In this document: positions 18,936 through 27,183 of the stretch, piece after piece
Layout: every line of letters starts with the position of its first letter
Position numbering within the stretch: the first letter of the stretch is position 1
Origin: Gammaproteobacteria bacterium
GTDB lineage: Bacteria > Pseudomonadota > Gammaproteobacteria > Steroidobacterales > Steroidobacteraceae
Reading direction: 5' to 3'
Length of the DNA: 48,342 bases
Assembly: GCA_025357915.1 (NCBI GenBank)
Contig: JANYLH010000086.1
Span: 1-48,342, forward strand
Made by a program: the position numbers and the translations under genes
The notes under the pieces: model-generated
Seen by the model: the letters and a program-made list of their open reading frames with translations, nothing else
What the model was told of the DNA's origin: nothing
Databases searched by the model: none

Positions 18936-19358
18936 ATGCAACAGCTGCTCGAATACGCCCTCCGCCACCAGGCCCTGACCCTGTTCGCACTCGCCTCCGC
19001 CCTCGCCGTGCTGGTGTATGAGCTGCGCGAGCGTGCCCGGGGCGTCGGCGCGATCGGCCCGCAGGATGCCGTACGCATGATGAACCAGGGCGCAGCGCTT
19101 CTCGACGTGCGCAGCGCCGAGGAGTTCGCGGCCGGCCATATCCGCGGGGCGCGCAACGTACCGGCTGGGCAGCTCGCCGGAAACTCCGAGAGCCTCAAAC
19201 GCTTCAAGGACAAACCGGTCATCGTCTATTGCGAACAGGGCTCCACCGCCGGCGCCGCCATGCGGCAGCTGGCGCAACAGGGTTTCGGCAAGGTGGCCAA
19301 CCTCCGCGGGGGGCTTCGTGCCTGGCGTGCCGAGCAGCTTCCGGTTGCGCGCGAATAG
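18936..19358 (+). CDS. Membrane-anchored rhodanese-like protein
   Basis: From the ATG at 18936 the protein has 140 residues. One N-terminal membrane helix (LFALASALAVLVYEL, ~15-29) is followed by a single rhodanese domain, with LLDVRSAEEFAAGHIRGARNVP and the active-site loop YCEQGST, whose Cys99 would carry the persulfide. E. coli YibN has the same architecture and sits beside grxC-secB-gpsA. A GTG at 18912 would add eight residues with no support. The domain may supply sulfur or interact with YidC/SecYEG, as proposed for YibN; here that is inference by position. Confidence 0.93.
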   Translation: MQQLLEYALRHQALTLFALASALAVLVYELRERARGVGAIGPQDAVRMMNQGAALLDVRSAEEFAAGHIRGARNVPAGQLAGNSESLKRFKDKPVIVYCEQGSTAGAAMRQLAQQGFGKVANLRGGLRAWRAEQLPVARE

Positions 19359-19399
19359 CCTGGCTCGCGCCGGCTCCCACGCCCCGTACCGTGCCGCCC

Positions 19400-19663
19400 A
19401 TGGCCGCGCCCACGATTGAAATGTACGCCACTTCCTGGTGCGGTTATTGCGAGCGGGCCCGGGCGCTGTTGCGTCGCAAGGGCGCCGCGTTTACCGAGAT
19501 CAGCATCGAAGGGCGGCCGGACCTGCGCGAGCAGATGATCCAGCGCAGCGGCCGGCGCACGGTGCCACAGATCTTCATCGGCATGCGGCACATCGGCGGC
19601 TCCGACGAACTGGCCGAGCTCGACCAGGCGGGCGAGCTCGACTCGTTGCTGGGCGGGGCCTAG
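19400..19663 (+). CDS. grxC: Glutaredoxin 3 (GrxC)
   Basis: This is a glutathione-dependent dithiol oxidoreductase. From the ATG at 19400 it has 87 residues (E. coli Grx3 has 83). The active site is CGYC (Cys14-Cys17), one residue different from the more usual CPYC. RTVPQIFIGMRHIGG contains the cis-proline (TVP) and glutathione-binding GG. A GTG nine bases earlier is an alternative start. It lies between the rhodanese and secB genes, the classical order. Confidence 0.96.
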   Translation: MAAPTIEMYATSWCGYCERARALLRRKGAAFTEISIEGRPDLREQMIQRSGRRTVPQIFIGMRHIGGSDELAELDQAGELDSLLGGA

Positions 19664-19717
19664 CCGCGCGGATTATTTTTTTACTGATACAAACCAAGAA
19701 CCAAAGGAAGACCAGCG

Positions 19718-20194
19718 ATGACTATCGAATCACCACCGCCCGCCACCGACACGGGCGCCGCCGCCGGCGCGCAGCTCGCGCTCCAGGCCGTGTACCTGAA
19801 GGACTGCTCATTCGAAGCCCCGCAGGGCCCGCGCGTGACCGCCGACTGGAACCCGCAGATCGGGCTCGACCTGAACACCTCCGTCAACGTCATTGAAGGC
19901 GACCTGCGCGAAGTGGTGCTGACGGTGACGGTATCGGCGAAGCTCGGCGAGCAGACCGCGTTTCTGGTCGAGGTCAAGCAGGCCGGCGCCTTCGTCATGC
20001 AGAACCTGTCGGAAGGCGACTTCCGGCGCGCAGCCGGCGTGGTCTGCCCCGGCGTGCTGTTTCCGTATGTGCGCGCGGTGGTCTCGCAGCTGGTGAGCCA
20101 GGGCGGTTTTCCACAGCTGCTGCTGCCGCCCGTGAACTTCGAGGCACTGTTCGCCGCCAACAATCCCGATCCGGCCAGCGCCGCTACGAACTGA
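19718..20194 (+). CDS. secB: Protein-export chaperone SecB
   Basis: This homotetrameric chaperone keeps preproteins unfolded and delivers them to SecA. The 158 residues match the family (155 in E. coli). YLKDCSFEAPQGP is the conserved first strand, and GVLFPYVRAVVSQLVSQGGFPQLLLPPVNFEALF is the signature C-terminal part. The SecA-binding tail ends DPASAATN, without the zinc motif that SecB itself never has. AAGGAAG provides the ribosome site. A short T-rich patch (19673-19681) precedes the gene and may hold a weak terminator of grxC or part of a promoter. Confidence 0.97.
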   Translation: MTIESPPPATDTGAAAGAQLALQAVYLKDCSFEAPQGPRVTADWNPQIGLDLNTSVNVIEGDLREVVLTVTVSAKLGEQTAFLVEVKQAGAFVMQNLSEGDFRRAAGVVCPGVLFPYVRAVVSQLVSQGGFPQLLLPPVNFEALFAANNPDPASAATN

Positions 20195-20195
20195 A

Positions 20196-21212
20196 GTGAC
20201 GCTGCTCGCGCCGCCATCGCAGATCGCGGTGCTGGGCGCCGGTTCCTGGGGCACGGCACTGGCGATTCAGTGCGCGCGCGCCGGCAACGTCGTGCGCCTG
20301 TGGGGCCGCGCGCCGCAGTTGTGCGCGGCGATGGCCAGCGCGCGCCGCAACCAGCGCTACCTGCCCGATGCCGCGTTCCCCGACAGCCTGGAAGTCGCGA
20401 CCGACATGGCGAGCGCGATGGAAGGGGCTGACGACGTGCTGGTGGTGGTGCCGAGCCACGCGTTCCGCGAACTGCTGACGGCGATTCACGACCGGCTTAC
20501 CCCGGGGCAGCGGTTGTGCTGGGCCACCAAGGGCTTCGAGATCAGCACCGGGCGGCTCCCGGACCAGGTGGCGCGCGAGGTGCTGGGAACGGGGCGGCTT
20601 ACCGCGGTGCTGTCCGGGCCGACCTTCGCGCGCGAAGTGGGCGCGGGACTCCCGACCGCGATGACCATCGCCTCGCGCGACGCCGACTATGCCGAGCAGC
20701 TCGCGCATGATTTCTCGTCGCCGAACTTCCGCGCCTACACCTCCACGGACATCGTCGGCGTCGAAGTTGGCGGCGCCGTCAAGAACGTGCTGGCGATTGG
20801 CGCCGGGCTTTCCGACGGTCTGGGCTTCGGCGCCAACTCGCGCATCGCCCTGATCACCCGCGGCCTGGTCGAGATGACCCGCCTCGGCGTCGCCCTCGGC
20901 GCGCAGCGCGAGACCTTCATGGGACTGGCGGGCCTCGGCGACCTGGTGCTCACCTGCACCGATGACCAATCGCGCAATCGCCGCTTCGGCCTGCTGCTGG
21001 CCAAGGGCCTCGGGAGCGAAGCCGCGCTCGGCGAGATCGGGCAGGTGGTCGAAGGCTACAAGGCCGCGCGCGCACTGCAGCGGGTTGCCGAGCGCGAACG
21101 CGTCACGATGCCGATCTGTGCCGGCATCCACGCCGTTCTTTATGACGGCATGAGCGCCGACCAGGTGGTGCGCGGGCTGATGATGCGGCCGATCAAGCCG
21201 GAGTTCGACTAG
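20196..21212 (+). CDS. gpsA: NAD(P)H-dependent glycerol-3-phosphate dehydrogenase
   Basis: This enzyme reduces dihydroxyacetone phosphate to sn-glycerol 3-phosphate, the backbone of phospholipids. The 338 residues fit the family. The Rossmann motif is AVLGAGSWGTALA near the N-terminus. The catalytic region includes SGPTFAREVGAGLPTAMTIAS, EVGGAVKNVLAIGAGLSDGLGFGANSRIALITRGL (catalytic lysine in KN) and GLAGLGDLVLTC. It starts with GTG one base after the secB stop, so it is probably translated from the same message. Confidence 0.98.
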   Translation: MTLLAPPSQIAVLGAGSWGTALAIQCARAGNVVRLWGRAPQLCAAMASARRNQRYLPDAAFPDSLEVATDMASAMEGADDVLVVVPSHAFRELLTAIHDRLTPGQRLCWATKGFEISTGRLPDQVAREVLGTGRLTAVLSGPTFAREVGAGLPTAMTIASRDADYAEQLAHDFSSPNFRAYTSTDIVGVEVGGAVKNVLAIGAGLSDGLGFGANSRIALITRGLVEMTRLGVALGAQRETFMGLAGLGDLVLTCTDDQSRNRRFGLLLAKGLGSEAALGEIGQVVEGYKAARALQRVAERERVTMPICAGIHAVLYDGMSADQVVRGLMMRPIKPEFD

Positions 21213-21218
21213 GCCTGT

Positions 21219-21701
21219 TCACTCTTCGGGGATGGCTGCGTTGCTGCCCCCAAAGCCGAGCTGGCGCCAGGCCTCGTAGACGACCAGGGCCACGGCGTTG
21301 GACAGGTTCAGGCTGCGGTTGCCCTCGAGCATGGGAATGCCGAGGATGTTTCCGGTGGCGATTCCGGCCAGTACCGCGGGCGGGAGGCCGCGTGTTTCAG
21401 GACCGAACAGCAGGGCATCGCCGCGCTGGAACAGCGCCGCGCTGTAGCGCCGTCCGCCCCCGGTTTCCACCGCGTACAGCGGCGCGCCCGCGAGCGATTC
21501 CAGGCAGGCTTCCAGGGTGCGATGTACGCGCACGGTGGCCAGGTCGGCGTAATCGAGCCCGGCCCGGCGCAGTTCGCGCTGCTCGAGGCTGAAACCGAGC
21601 GGTTCGACCAGGTGCAGTCGCGAGCCGGTGTTGGCGCACAGCCGGATGATGTTGCCGGTGTTCGGCGGAATCTCCGGCTGGTACAGAATCACCTCAAACA
21701 T
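21219..21701 (-). CDS. trmL: tRNA (cytidine34/uridine34-2'-O)-methyltransferase TrmL
   Basis: This SPOUT-class enzyme methylates the wobble ribose of tRNA-Leu isoacceptors. The 160 residues match the family (157 in E. coli). The three SPOUT motifs are seen as [29 protein letters not shown] and [28 protein letters not shown], which form the trefoil knot and bind S-adenosylmethionine. It converges with gpsA (6-base gap) and diverges from the dihydroorotate dehydrogenase gene with only 29 bases between starts, so its promoter must overlap that of its neighbour. Confidence 0.97.
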   Translation of the reverse strand: MFEVILYQPEIPPNTGNIIRLCANTGSRLHLVEPLGFSLEQRELRRAGLDYADLATVRVHRTLEACLESLAGAPLYAVETGGGRRYSAALFQRGDALLFGPETRGLPPAVLAGIATGNILGIPMLEGNRSLNLSNAVALVVYEAWRQLGFGGSNAAIPEE

Positions 21702-21730
21702 GAGGGTAATTCAGGCGATAATTGCCGGCC

Positions 21731-22693
21731 ATGACCGCCGCGCCCGCCACGCCCGAGAGCACCGCGCCTGCCGCGTCGCTGGCCACGCGCTTGTGCGGCC
21801 TGGAATTGAGTTCGCCGATCGTGCTGCTTTCGGGCTGCGTGGGGTTCGGCGAGGAATACACGCGCGTCGTGGGTTTCTCGAACCGCGAGGTCGGCGCCAT
21901 CGTCCTCAAGGGCACGACCGGCAAGGCACGACTCGGCAACCCGCCGCACCGCATCGCGGAAACGTACCAGGGCATGCTCAACGCCATCGGCCTGCAGAAC
22001 CCCGGCGTCGACGCGGTGGTCCGCGACATCCTGCCGACGCTTGATTTCAGCGAGACGCGCTTCTTCGCCAACGCCTGCGGCTCGACCATCGAGGAATACG
22101 TCGAGGTCACGCGACGGTTCGATGATTCGCCGATCGATGCCATCGAAATCAACATTTCCTGCCCCAACGTCAAGGAAGGCGGCGTGCAGTTCGGCAATGT
22201 ACCGGAGATGTCGGCGCGCGTGGTGGCTGCCTGCCGCGCCGTGACCAGGAAGCCGCTGATCACCAAGCTGTCGCCGAACCAGACCGACATCCGCGAAAAC
22301 GCCCGCCGCTGCATCGAGGCGGGCACTGACGCCTTCGCCGTGATCAACACCGTGACCGGCATGGCGATCGACGCGCGTACCCGCGCTCCCGTGCTGGGCA
22401 ACATCCAGGGCGGGCTGTCGGGCCCGGCCATCAAGCCCATCGCCCTGCTGAAAGTGCGCGAAGTGTATGAGGTTGCCGGCCCGCACCGGATCCCGATCAT
22501 CGGGCAGGGCGGCATCACCAATGCCGCGGATGCACTGGAATTCATCATTGCCGGCGCCAGCCTGGTGGGCGTCGGCACCGCGCTGTTTTACGAACCGCTG
22601 GTCTGCCGCGCGATCAACCAGGGCATCGCCGCCGGGCTGGCCGAAGCGGCTATGTCGAACGTACGGGAACTGGTTGGCACACTGAAGAGGTGA
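21731..22693 (+). CDS. pyrD: Dihydroorotate dehydrogenase, class 1B catalytic subunit type
   Basis: This FMN enzyme oxidises dihydroorotate to orotate in pyrimidine synthesis. From the ATG at 21731 it has 320 residues. The TIM barrel shows LSSPIVLLSGCVGFG, LKGTTGKARLGNPPHRI, EINISCPNVKEGGVQFG with Cys144 as catalytic base (the class 1 feature; class 2 uses serine), ITKLSPN, GGLSGPAIKPIAL and GQGGITNAADALEFIIAGAS. It has no N-terminal membrane extension. Class 1B enzymes normally pair with the iron-sulfur flavoprotein PyrK, which is not in this window. A TTG nine bases earlier is in frame but less likely as start. Confidence 0.93.
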   Translation: MTAAPATPESTAPAASLATRLCGLELSSPIVLLSGCVGFGEEYTRVVGFSNREVGAIVLKGTTGKARLGNPPHRIAETYQGMLNAIGLQNPGVDAVVRDILPTLDFSETRFFANACGSTIEEYVEVTRRFDDSPIDAIEINISCPNVKEGGVQFGNVPEMSARVVAACRAVTRKPLITKLSPNQTDIRENARRCIEAGTDAFAVINTVTGMAIDARTRAPVLGNIQGGLSGPAIKPIALLKVREVYEVAGPHRIPIIGQGGITNAADALEFIIAGASLVGVGTALFYEPLVCRAINQGIAAGLAEAAMSNVRELVGTLKR

Positions 22694-22698
22694 TCAAC

Positions 22699-23055
22699 AT
22701 GAGCGTCAGTGATGAACTCGAACGTCTCCGCTCGCTCCACGCAAGCGGCGCGCTGAGCGACGCGGAATACGCGCAGGCCAAGGCGCGCGCCCTGGGCGCC
22801 GACGCGGGCGGCGGCCAGGGCTACGCGCACGGCAATTTTCTGCACCGCCTGAGCCTCTCGGCCACCGACAAGGTGATCGGCGGCGTCTGTGGCGGGCTCG
22901 GTGCCCACACCGGACTCCCCTCCTGGGCATGGCGCGTGATCTTCTGCATCAGCGTGCTGTACTTCGGCATTGGGCTGCTGTTCTACATCCTGCTGTGGGT
23001 GTTCATTCCTGCAGGGAGCGTGCCGCCCGCAGCACCGCCACCGCCGACAGGCTGA
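22699..23055 (+). CDS. PspC-domain membrane protein with SHOCT-like N-terminus
   Basis: The protein has 118 residues. Residues ~5-30 (ELERLRSLHASGALSDAEYAQAKARAL) have the short SHOCT-type helical hairpin pattern. Residues ~50-105 are a PspC domain: TDKVIGGVCGGLGAHTGLPSWAWRVIFCISVLYFGIGLLFYILLWVFIP, with two membrane helices. The tail is proline-rich. PspC domains sense or transmit envelope stress, but no psp partner genes are nearby. The ATG at 22699 has a GAGGTGAT ribosome site that overlaps the pyrD stop, so the two are coupled; a GTG at 22690 is an alternative. Confidence 0.9.
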   Translation: MSVSDELERLRSLHASGALSDAEYAQAKARALGADAGGGQGYAHGNFLHRLSLSATDKVIGGVCGGLGAHTGLPSWAWRVIFCISVLYFGIGLLFYILLWVFIPAGSVPPAAPPPPTG

Positions 23056-23062
23056 CGCCGGC

Positions 23063-23938
23063 ATGGCCCAGGCCGACCTGCTGCGCTTTCTGTTGCTGGC
23101 GGCAATCTGGGGCTCCTCGTACATGTTCATGCGCGTCGCCGCGCCTGGCTTCGGCCCACTGCCGATGGTGGCGCTGCGGCTGGCCGGCGCAGCACTGTTC
23201 TTCCTGCCGTGGCTCCTGCGAGCGCCGGTCCGTCCGCTGTTGCGCCGCAATGCCCCCGCGCTGTTCCTGCTCGGCGCGATGAATTCGGCGCTGCCCTTCA
23301 GCCTGCTGGCATTCTCGATGCTGCGGCTCCAGGCCGGGTTCTGCGCGATCCTCGGCGCGACGGTGCCGATGTTCGCGGTTGCCATCGACGCGCTGTGGTG
23401 GCGCCATCCGCTGAGCCGCGCGCGCCTGCTGGGGCTGATGCTGGGCTTCAGCGGCGTCACGGTGCTCGCCTGGGACCACTTCGATTTCAGCACTGGCGGC
23501 ACGGGCTGGGCCGTGCTGGCGACGCTCGGCGCGTCGGCCTGCTATGGGAGCGGCGCGCATTTTGGCAAGCATTACTTCGCGGGCCAGCCGGCGATGCTGC
23601 CGGCCTCAGGCAGCATGCTGGCCTCGACGATCATGGTGGCGCCGGTGGGCATCTGGTTGTGGCCCGCGCAAGCCCCGCCGCCGATCGACTGGCTGGCCGT
23701 GGGCGTACTGGCGACTGTCTGCACGGGCTGCGCCTACCTGCTCTATTACCGCCTGATAGCCGGCATCAGCGCCACGGCGCTTACCGGGGTCACTTTCGTG
23801 ATTCCTGTCTTCGGCGTGTTGTGGGGCGCGCTGTTCCTGCAGGAAGCGATCACGCCGCGCGTCGTCGCGGGCATGGCGGTCACGCTGCTCGGCACTGCGT
23901 TCACCACGGGGCTCCTCGGCGCGCCGAGGGTGCGCTAG
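23063..23938 (+). CDS. EamA/DMT-superfamily transporter
   Basis: The protein has 291 residues and ten predicted membrane helices arranged as two EamA halves. The first begins LLRFLLLAAIWGSSYMFMRVAAPGFGPLPMVALRL, a typical EamA start. The second begins GTGWAVLATLGASACYGSGAHFGKHYF and ends PVFGVLWGALFLQEAITPRVVAGMAVTLLGTAF. Members export metabolites, amino acids or drugs; the substrate is unknown. It starts 7 bases after the PspC gene. The longer frame upstream overlaps that gene and lacks family similarity. Confidence 0.92.
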   Translation: MAQADLLRFLLLAAIWGSSYMFMRVAAPGFGPLPMVALRLAGAALFFLPWLLRAPVRPLLRRNAPALFLLGAMNSALPFSLLAFSMLRLQAGFCAILGATVPMFAVAIDALWWRHPLSRARLLGLMLGFSGVTVLAWDHFDFSTGGTGWAVLATLGASACYGSGAHFGKHYFAGQPAMLPASGSMLASTIMVAPVGIWLWPAQAPPPIDWLAVGVLATVCTGCAYLLYYRLIAGISATALTGVTFVIPVFGVLWGALFLQEAITPRVVAGMAVTLLGTAFTTGLLGAPRVR

Positions 23939-23963
23939 CGGCGGCGGTGCAGGGCGCGGCGAC

Positions 23964-25385
23964 TCAGGCTTCGGGCTCCGAATCGTCCATGCCCAGCTCA
24001 CGGAGCTTGCGCGTCAGCGTATTGCGGCCCCAGCCGAGCAGCCGCGCCGCTTCCTGCCGGTGGCCCTGCGTGTGCCTGAGTGCCACGCGGATCAACGTGC
24101 GCTCGAAATCCGGCAGTGCGTCGTCCAGCAACGGCTGGCTGCCAGGTTGCGCCGCGCGCCGCTCTGCCCAGGCCGCGAGCAGGTTCGTCCAGTCCGCGTG
24201 GCCTGCAGCCGCTGTCGCCGTGCCGCTCACCTCGGCGGGCAGGTCGGCAACACGGATTTCGCTGCCGGGCGCGAGCACCGTCGCGCGACGGCAGAAATTC
24301 ACCAGCTCGCGCACGTTACCCGGCCAATCGTAAGCGGCCAGTTTTTCGACCGCGCCCGCGACCAGGGTCTTGGGCTCGACGCCCAGTTCCTGCGCGGCCA
24401 CCTGCAGGTAGTGGCGCAGCAGGTCCGGAATATCCTCGCGGCGCGCACGGAGCGGTGGCAGCTCGATGCGGATTACGTTGAGCCGATGGAACAGGTCCTC
24501 GCGGAATTTACCCTGGCGCGAACGCTCCTCGAGGTCCTGGTGCGTGGCGGCGATGACGCGCACGTCGACCCTGATGGGTTGCTGTCCGCCGACGCGATAG
24601 AACTCGCCCTCGGCCAGCACGCGCAGCAGCCGCGTCTGCAGTGGCGGCGACATGTCGCCGATCTCGTCGAGGAACAGCGAACCGCCATCGGCCTGCTCGA
24701 AGCGGCCGCGCCGCAGGCTGTCGGCGCCCGTGAACGAGCCTTTCTCGTGCCCGAACAATTCCGACTCGAGCAGCTCCGCCGGTATCGCCGAGGTGTTGAG
24801 CGCGATGAAGGGCTTGGCGGCGCGCGGACTGTGTTCGTGGAGCGCGCGTGCGACCAGTTCCTTGCCGGTGCCCGACTCGCCCGTGACCAGCACGTTGACG
24901 CTCGACTTCGCCAGCCGCCCGATCGCGCGGAATACCTGTTGCATGGCGGGTGCACGCCCGAGGAGCGGCGGCATCGCCACCGAACGCGTGCCGGCCCCGC
25001 TGGCGGTACGGGCCCCGGACTGCGCGGCACGCCGCACCAGGTCGACGGCGTGATCGATGTCGAAGGGCTTGGGCAGGTACTCGAAGGCGCCGCTCTCGTA
25101 AGCGGACACCGTGGTGCCGAGATCCGAATGCGCCGTCATCACGATCACCGGCAGCTCGGGGTGGCTCGCATGCACGCGCTTGAGCAGCTCGATGCCCGAT
25201 TGCCCCATCATGCGCACGTCGGTGATCAACACGTCGGGGGCGGCGGTGCGGAGCGCCGTGAGCACCGGCTCCGCAGCCTCGAAGGCCGTGGGCAGCATGC
25301 CCCCGTTCCGCAGCGCGCGTTCCAGCACCCAGCGGATCGAAGCGTCGTCATCGACCAGCCAGACGCGCAGCGGTTCTGCACTCAT
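23964..25385 (-). CDS. ntrC: Nitrogen regulator NtrC (sigma54-dependent response regulator)
   Basis: This activates sigma54 promoters of nitrogen-assimilation genes when phosphorylated by NtrB. The 473 residues comprise a receiver (phospho-acceptor Asp56 in LITDVRMM), an AAA+ domain (Walker A GESGTGKE at 169-176, Walker B LFLDEIGD at ~237-244) and a Fis-type helix-turn-helix at the C-terminus (GHRQEAARLLGWGRNTLTRKLRELG). The sigma54-contact loop reads GSFTGA (216-221) rather than GAFTGA. Its start overlaps the ntrB stop by 4 bases. It probably acts on the dyads upstream of glnA in this window. Confidence 0.97.
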   Translation of the reverse strand: MSAEPLRVWLVDDDASIRWVLERALRNGGMLPTAFEAAEPVLTALRTAAPDVLITDVRMMGQSGIELLKRVHASHPELPVIVMTAHSDLGTTVSAYESGAFEYLPKPFDIDHAVDLVRRAAQSGARTASGAGTRSVAMPPLLGRAPAMQQVFRAIGRLAKSSVNVLVTGESGTGKELVARALHEHSPRAAKPFIALNTSAIPAELLESELFGHEKGSFTGADSLRRGRFEQADGGSLFLDEIGDMSPPLQTRLLRVLAEGEFYRVGGQQPIRVDVRVIAATHQDLEERSRQGKFREDLFHRLNVIRIELPPLRARREDIPDLLRHYLQVAAQELGVEPKTLVAGAVEKLAAYDWPGNVRELVNFCRRATVLAPGSEIRVADLPAEVSGTATAAAGHADWTNLLAAWAERRAAQPGSQPLLDDALPDFERTLIRVALRHTQGHRQEAARLLGWGRNTLTRKLRELGMDDSEPEA

Positions 25386-26467
25386 GCGCCATCCTCCAGC
25401 GGTAGCAGTATTGAAAACACGGTGTGTACCGGACGGCTTTCGAATTCAATGATGCCGCCGTGCCGCGCCACCATGTCCTGCGCCACCGACAGCCCCAAGC
25501 CCGTGCCCTCGGCCTTGCCGGTGACCAGTGGAAAGAACAGCGTCTTGTGCAGGTCAGCGGGGACGCCCGGCCCGTCATCCTCGATCTGCACGCACACCAC
25601 CAGGCGGTGGCGCGCCGTCCCGATGTTATGGTTCGAGAGCGTCCGCGTGCGCAGCACCACGCGTCCGCGGCCCGCGAGCGCCTGCAGCGAATTGCGGCCT
25701 ATGTTGAGCAGCGCCTGGATGATTTCATTCCGGTCGAAGCGCCCGTCCGGCACGCTGGGGTCATAGTCGCGCTCGATGAGTACTTCCGGCGGCGCTTCGC
25801 TGCGCAGCAGCTGGTACACGTATTCACACAGCTCGTGCACGCTGAGCGTCTGCTTGCGCGGGGGGCCCGCGGGCCCGAGCATCGTGTCGACCAGGGTGCG
25901 CAGCCGGTCGGCTTCGTTGATGATGACGGCGGTATATTCCTTCAACCCGACGTCGTGCAGTTCGCGCTCCAGCAGTTGCGCCGCGCCCCGCAGGCCACCG
26001 AGCGGATTCCTGATCTCGTGCGCCAGCTGGCGCACCATCAGCCGGCTGCCGTCGACGCGCGAGAGGAGCTCGGTCTCGCGCGTGATGCGCTGCCGGGTCC
26101 GCGCATCGACCAGCTCGAGCAGCAGGTGCATGCCCGTTACCTGACCCACCAACGGCGTTGCCGTTATATCGGCGACGATAGGCGCGGCGGCGTCCGGAAG
26201 CGTCCCTGCCAGTGTCAGCGCGAATTCGTGGCCGGCACAGGTCTCACCACTGTCGAGCGCGCGGCGCAGCAACTCCACCATGGACTGAGGTGCGACGAAC
26301 AGCTCGCTGACCGGATGCCCGCGCGTCTGGCGCAGGCTCAGGCCCAGCAGGTCCTGCGCACTGACGTTGGCGTAGACCACGCACAGCTGCGCGTCGAGTA
26401 CCAGGAGCCCGGTGGAGAGGGCATCGAGCATTTCCCGGGCATCGAAGTGCCCGAGCGGCGAAGCCAT
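25382..26467 (-). CDS. ntrB: Nitrogen-control sensor kinase NtrB
   Basis: This histidine kinase/phosphatase responds to PII protein. From the ATG at 26467 it has 361 residues, with no membrane segment. An N-terminal PAS domain (MLDALSTGLLVLDAQLCVVYANVSAQDLLG) precedes the H-box (MVRQLAHEIRNPLGGLRGAAQLLE), the N-box (EIIQALLNIGRNSLQAL), G1 (IEDDGPGVP) and G2 (GKAEGTGLGLSVAQDMVARHGG). A GTG at 26485 would add six residues; GAAGGGG just ahead favours 26467. Order glnA-DUF4124-ntrB-ntrC on one strand. Confidence 0.96.
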   Translation of the reverse strand: MASPLGHFDAREMLDALSTGLLVLDAQLCVVYANVSAQDLLGLSLRQTRGHPVSELFVAPQSMVELLRRALDSGETCAGHEFALTLAGTLPDAAAPIVADITATPLVGQVTGMHLLLELVDARTRQRITRETELLSRVDGSRLMVRQLAHEIRNPLGGLRGAAQLLERELHDVGLKEYTAVIINEADRLRTLVDTMLGPAGPPRKQTLSVHELCEYVYQLLRSEAPPEVLIERDYDPSVPDGRFDRNEIIQALLNIGRNSLQALAGRGRVVLRTRTLSNHNIGTARHRLVVCVQIEDDGPGVPADLHKTLFFPLVTGKAEGTGLGLSVAQDMVARHGGIIEFESRPVHTVFSILLPLEDGA

Positions 26468-26506
26468 GGCCCCTTCAGCGGCCACGGCCGCTCCCGGCGC
26501 GCAGCC

Positions 26507-27082
26507 TCAGTGCTTGCGCTTGGGGTTGTTGGGGTTCTGCGGCGCCAGCACCGAGGGCTGGCGCACGTGAAAGCTGATGGCGGCCGACTGGCACACGCTC
26601 TTGCCGTCGGCGTCGCGGATCGTGGCGGCCACGGTATGCGTGCCGCGTTCGATGGGCGTGATCTGGAATTCCTGTTGCTCGCTGCTCGTCGGTTCCATCG
26701 CCTGGCCGTCGAAACTCAGCACCACGCGATCGCCGCCGCGCTTCGTCGGGCGCAGCTGTACGGCGACCGTCGCCGATTCGACGTCGAGCAGCACCTGGTC
26801 CTGGGCCGGCTGCACCACCGCGCAGCTCTCGTAGCGGAACGGGCCGTCGTCGGCGTTGCGCGCCCGGCGCGACGTCTCGCTCCCGACCGCGGTGCGCTCG
26901 GCGCTCGCGCTGCTGTAGGTCTGCGACTGGCCGAGATAGATCTTTTCCGCCCCCGCATGCGGCTGGTCGGAGTAATGGACTCCGTCGGCATCGGTCCAGC
27001 GATAAGTCACGGGGGCGCCGGCCGTGACCGCCACCGCCGTGGTCACCGCCACTAACGCCCAAATGACCCATGGAATACGCAC
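26507..27082 (-). CDS. Secreted DUF4124-domain protein
   Basis: The protein has 191 residues. The first ~22 residues form a signal peptide or anchor (IPWVIWALVAVTTAVAVTAGA). The DUF4124 domain follows at once, with VTYRWTDADGVHYSDQPHAGAEKI, the usual Y-W-x-D-x-x-G-x-x-x-Y/F-S-D-x-P pattern. The C-terminal ~90 residues (QVLLDVESATVAVQLRPTKRGGDRVVLSFDG onward) look like an immunoglobulin-type beta domain. Such a gene lies between glnA and ntrB in several gammaproteobacteria; its function is not known. A weak TTGTAC-18-TATGCT promoter lies upstream at about 27087-27116. Confidence 0.85.
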   Translation of the reverse strand: MRIPWVIWALVAVTTAVAVTAGAPVTYRWTDADGVHYSDQPHAGAEKIYLGQSQTYSSASAERTAVGSETSRRARNADDGPFRYESCAVVQPAQDQVLLDVESATVAVQLRPTKRGGDRVVLSFDGQAMEPTSSEQQEFQITPIERGTHTVAATIRDADGKSVCQSAAISFHVRQPSVLAPQNPNNPKRKH

Positions 27083-27121
27083 AGGCTGACAGCATAGTCC
27101 TCCTGCGCTCCGGCGTACAAT

Positions 27122-27152
27122 CGGGTGACGGTCCTGTGATGACCATCACCCG
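27122..27152. terminator. Strong hairpin downstream of glnA
   Basis: CGGGTGA/TCACCCG arms, one mismatch, then GGTC/GACC arms around a 7-base loop form an 11-pair stem 32 bases past the glnA stop. A second palindrome (GTGATG-AC-CATCAC, 27136-27149) overlaps one arm. Neither strand has a proper T-run, so it may be a 3'-end stabiliser, a weak terminator or a binding site. Confidence 0.45.
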
Positions 27153-27183
27153 TTTCCCGTCCGCACCAGGCTGTCTTATGTCG

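Noticed and set aside
19664..19717. T-rich patch between grxC and secB as a strong terminator
   Set aside because: The stem ahead of the T-run is only about four base pairs, and grxC-secB co-expression is usual.
26555..26580. Half parS-like CACGTGAAA in the DUF4124 gene
   Set aside because: Only one half of the parS palindrome matches and it lies inside coding sequence far from parAB.
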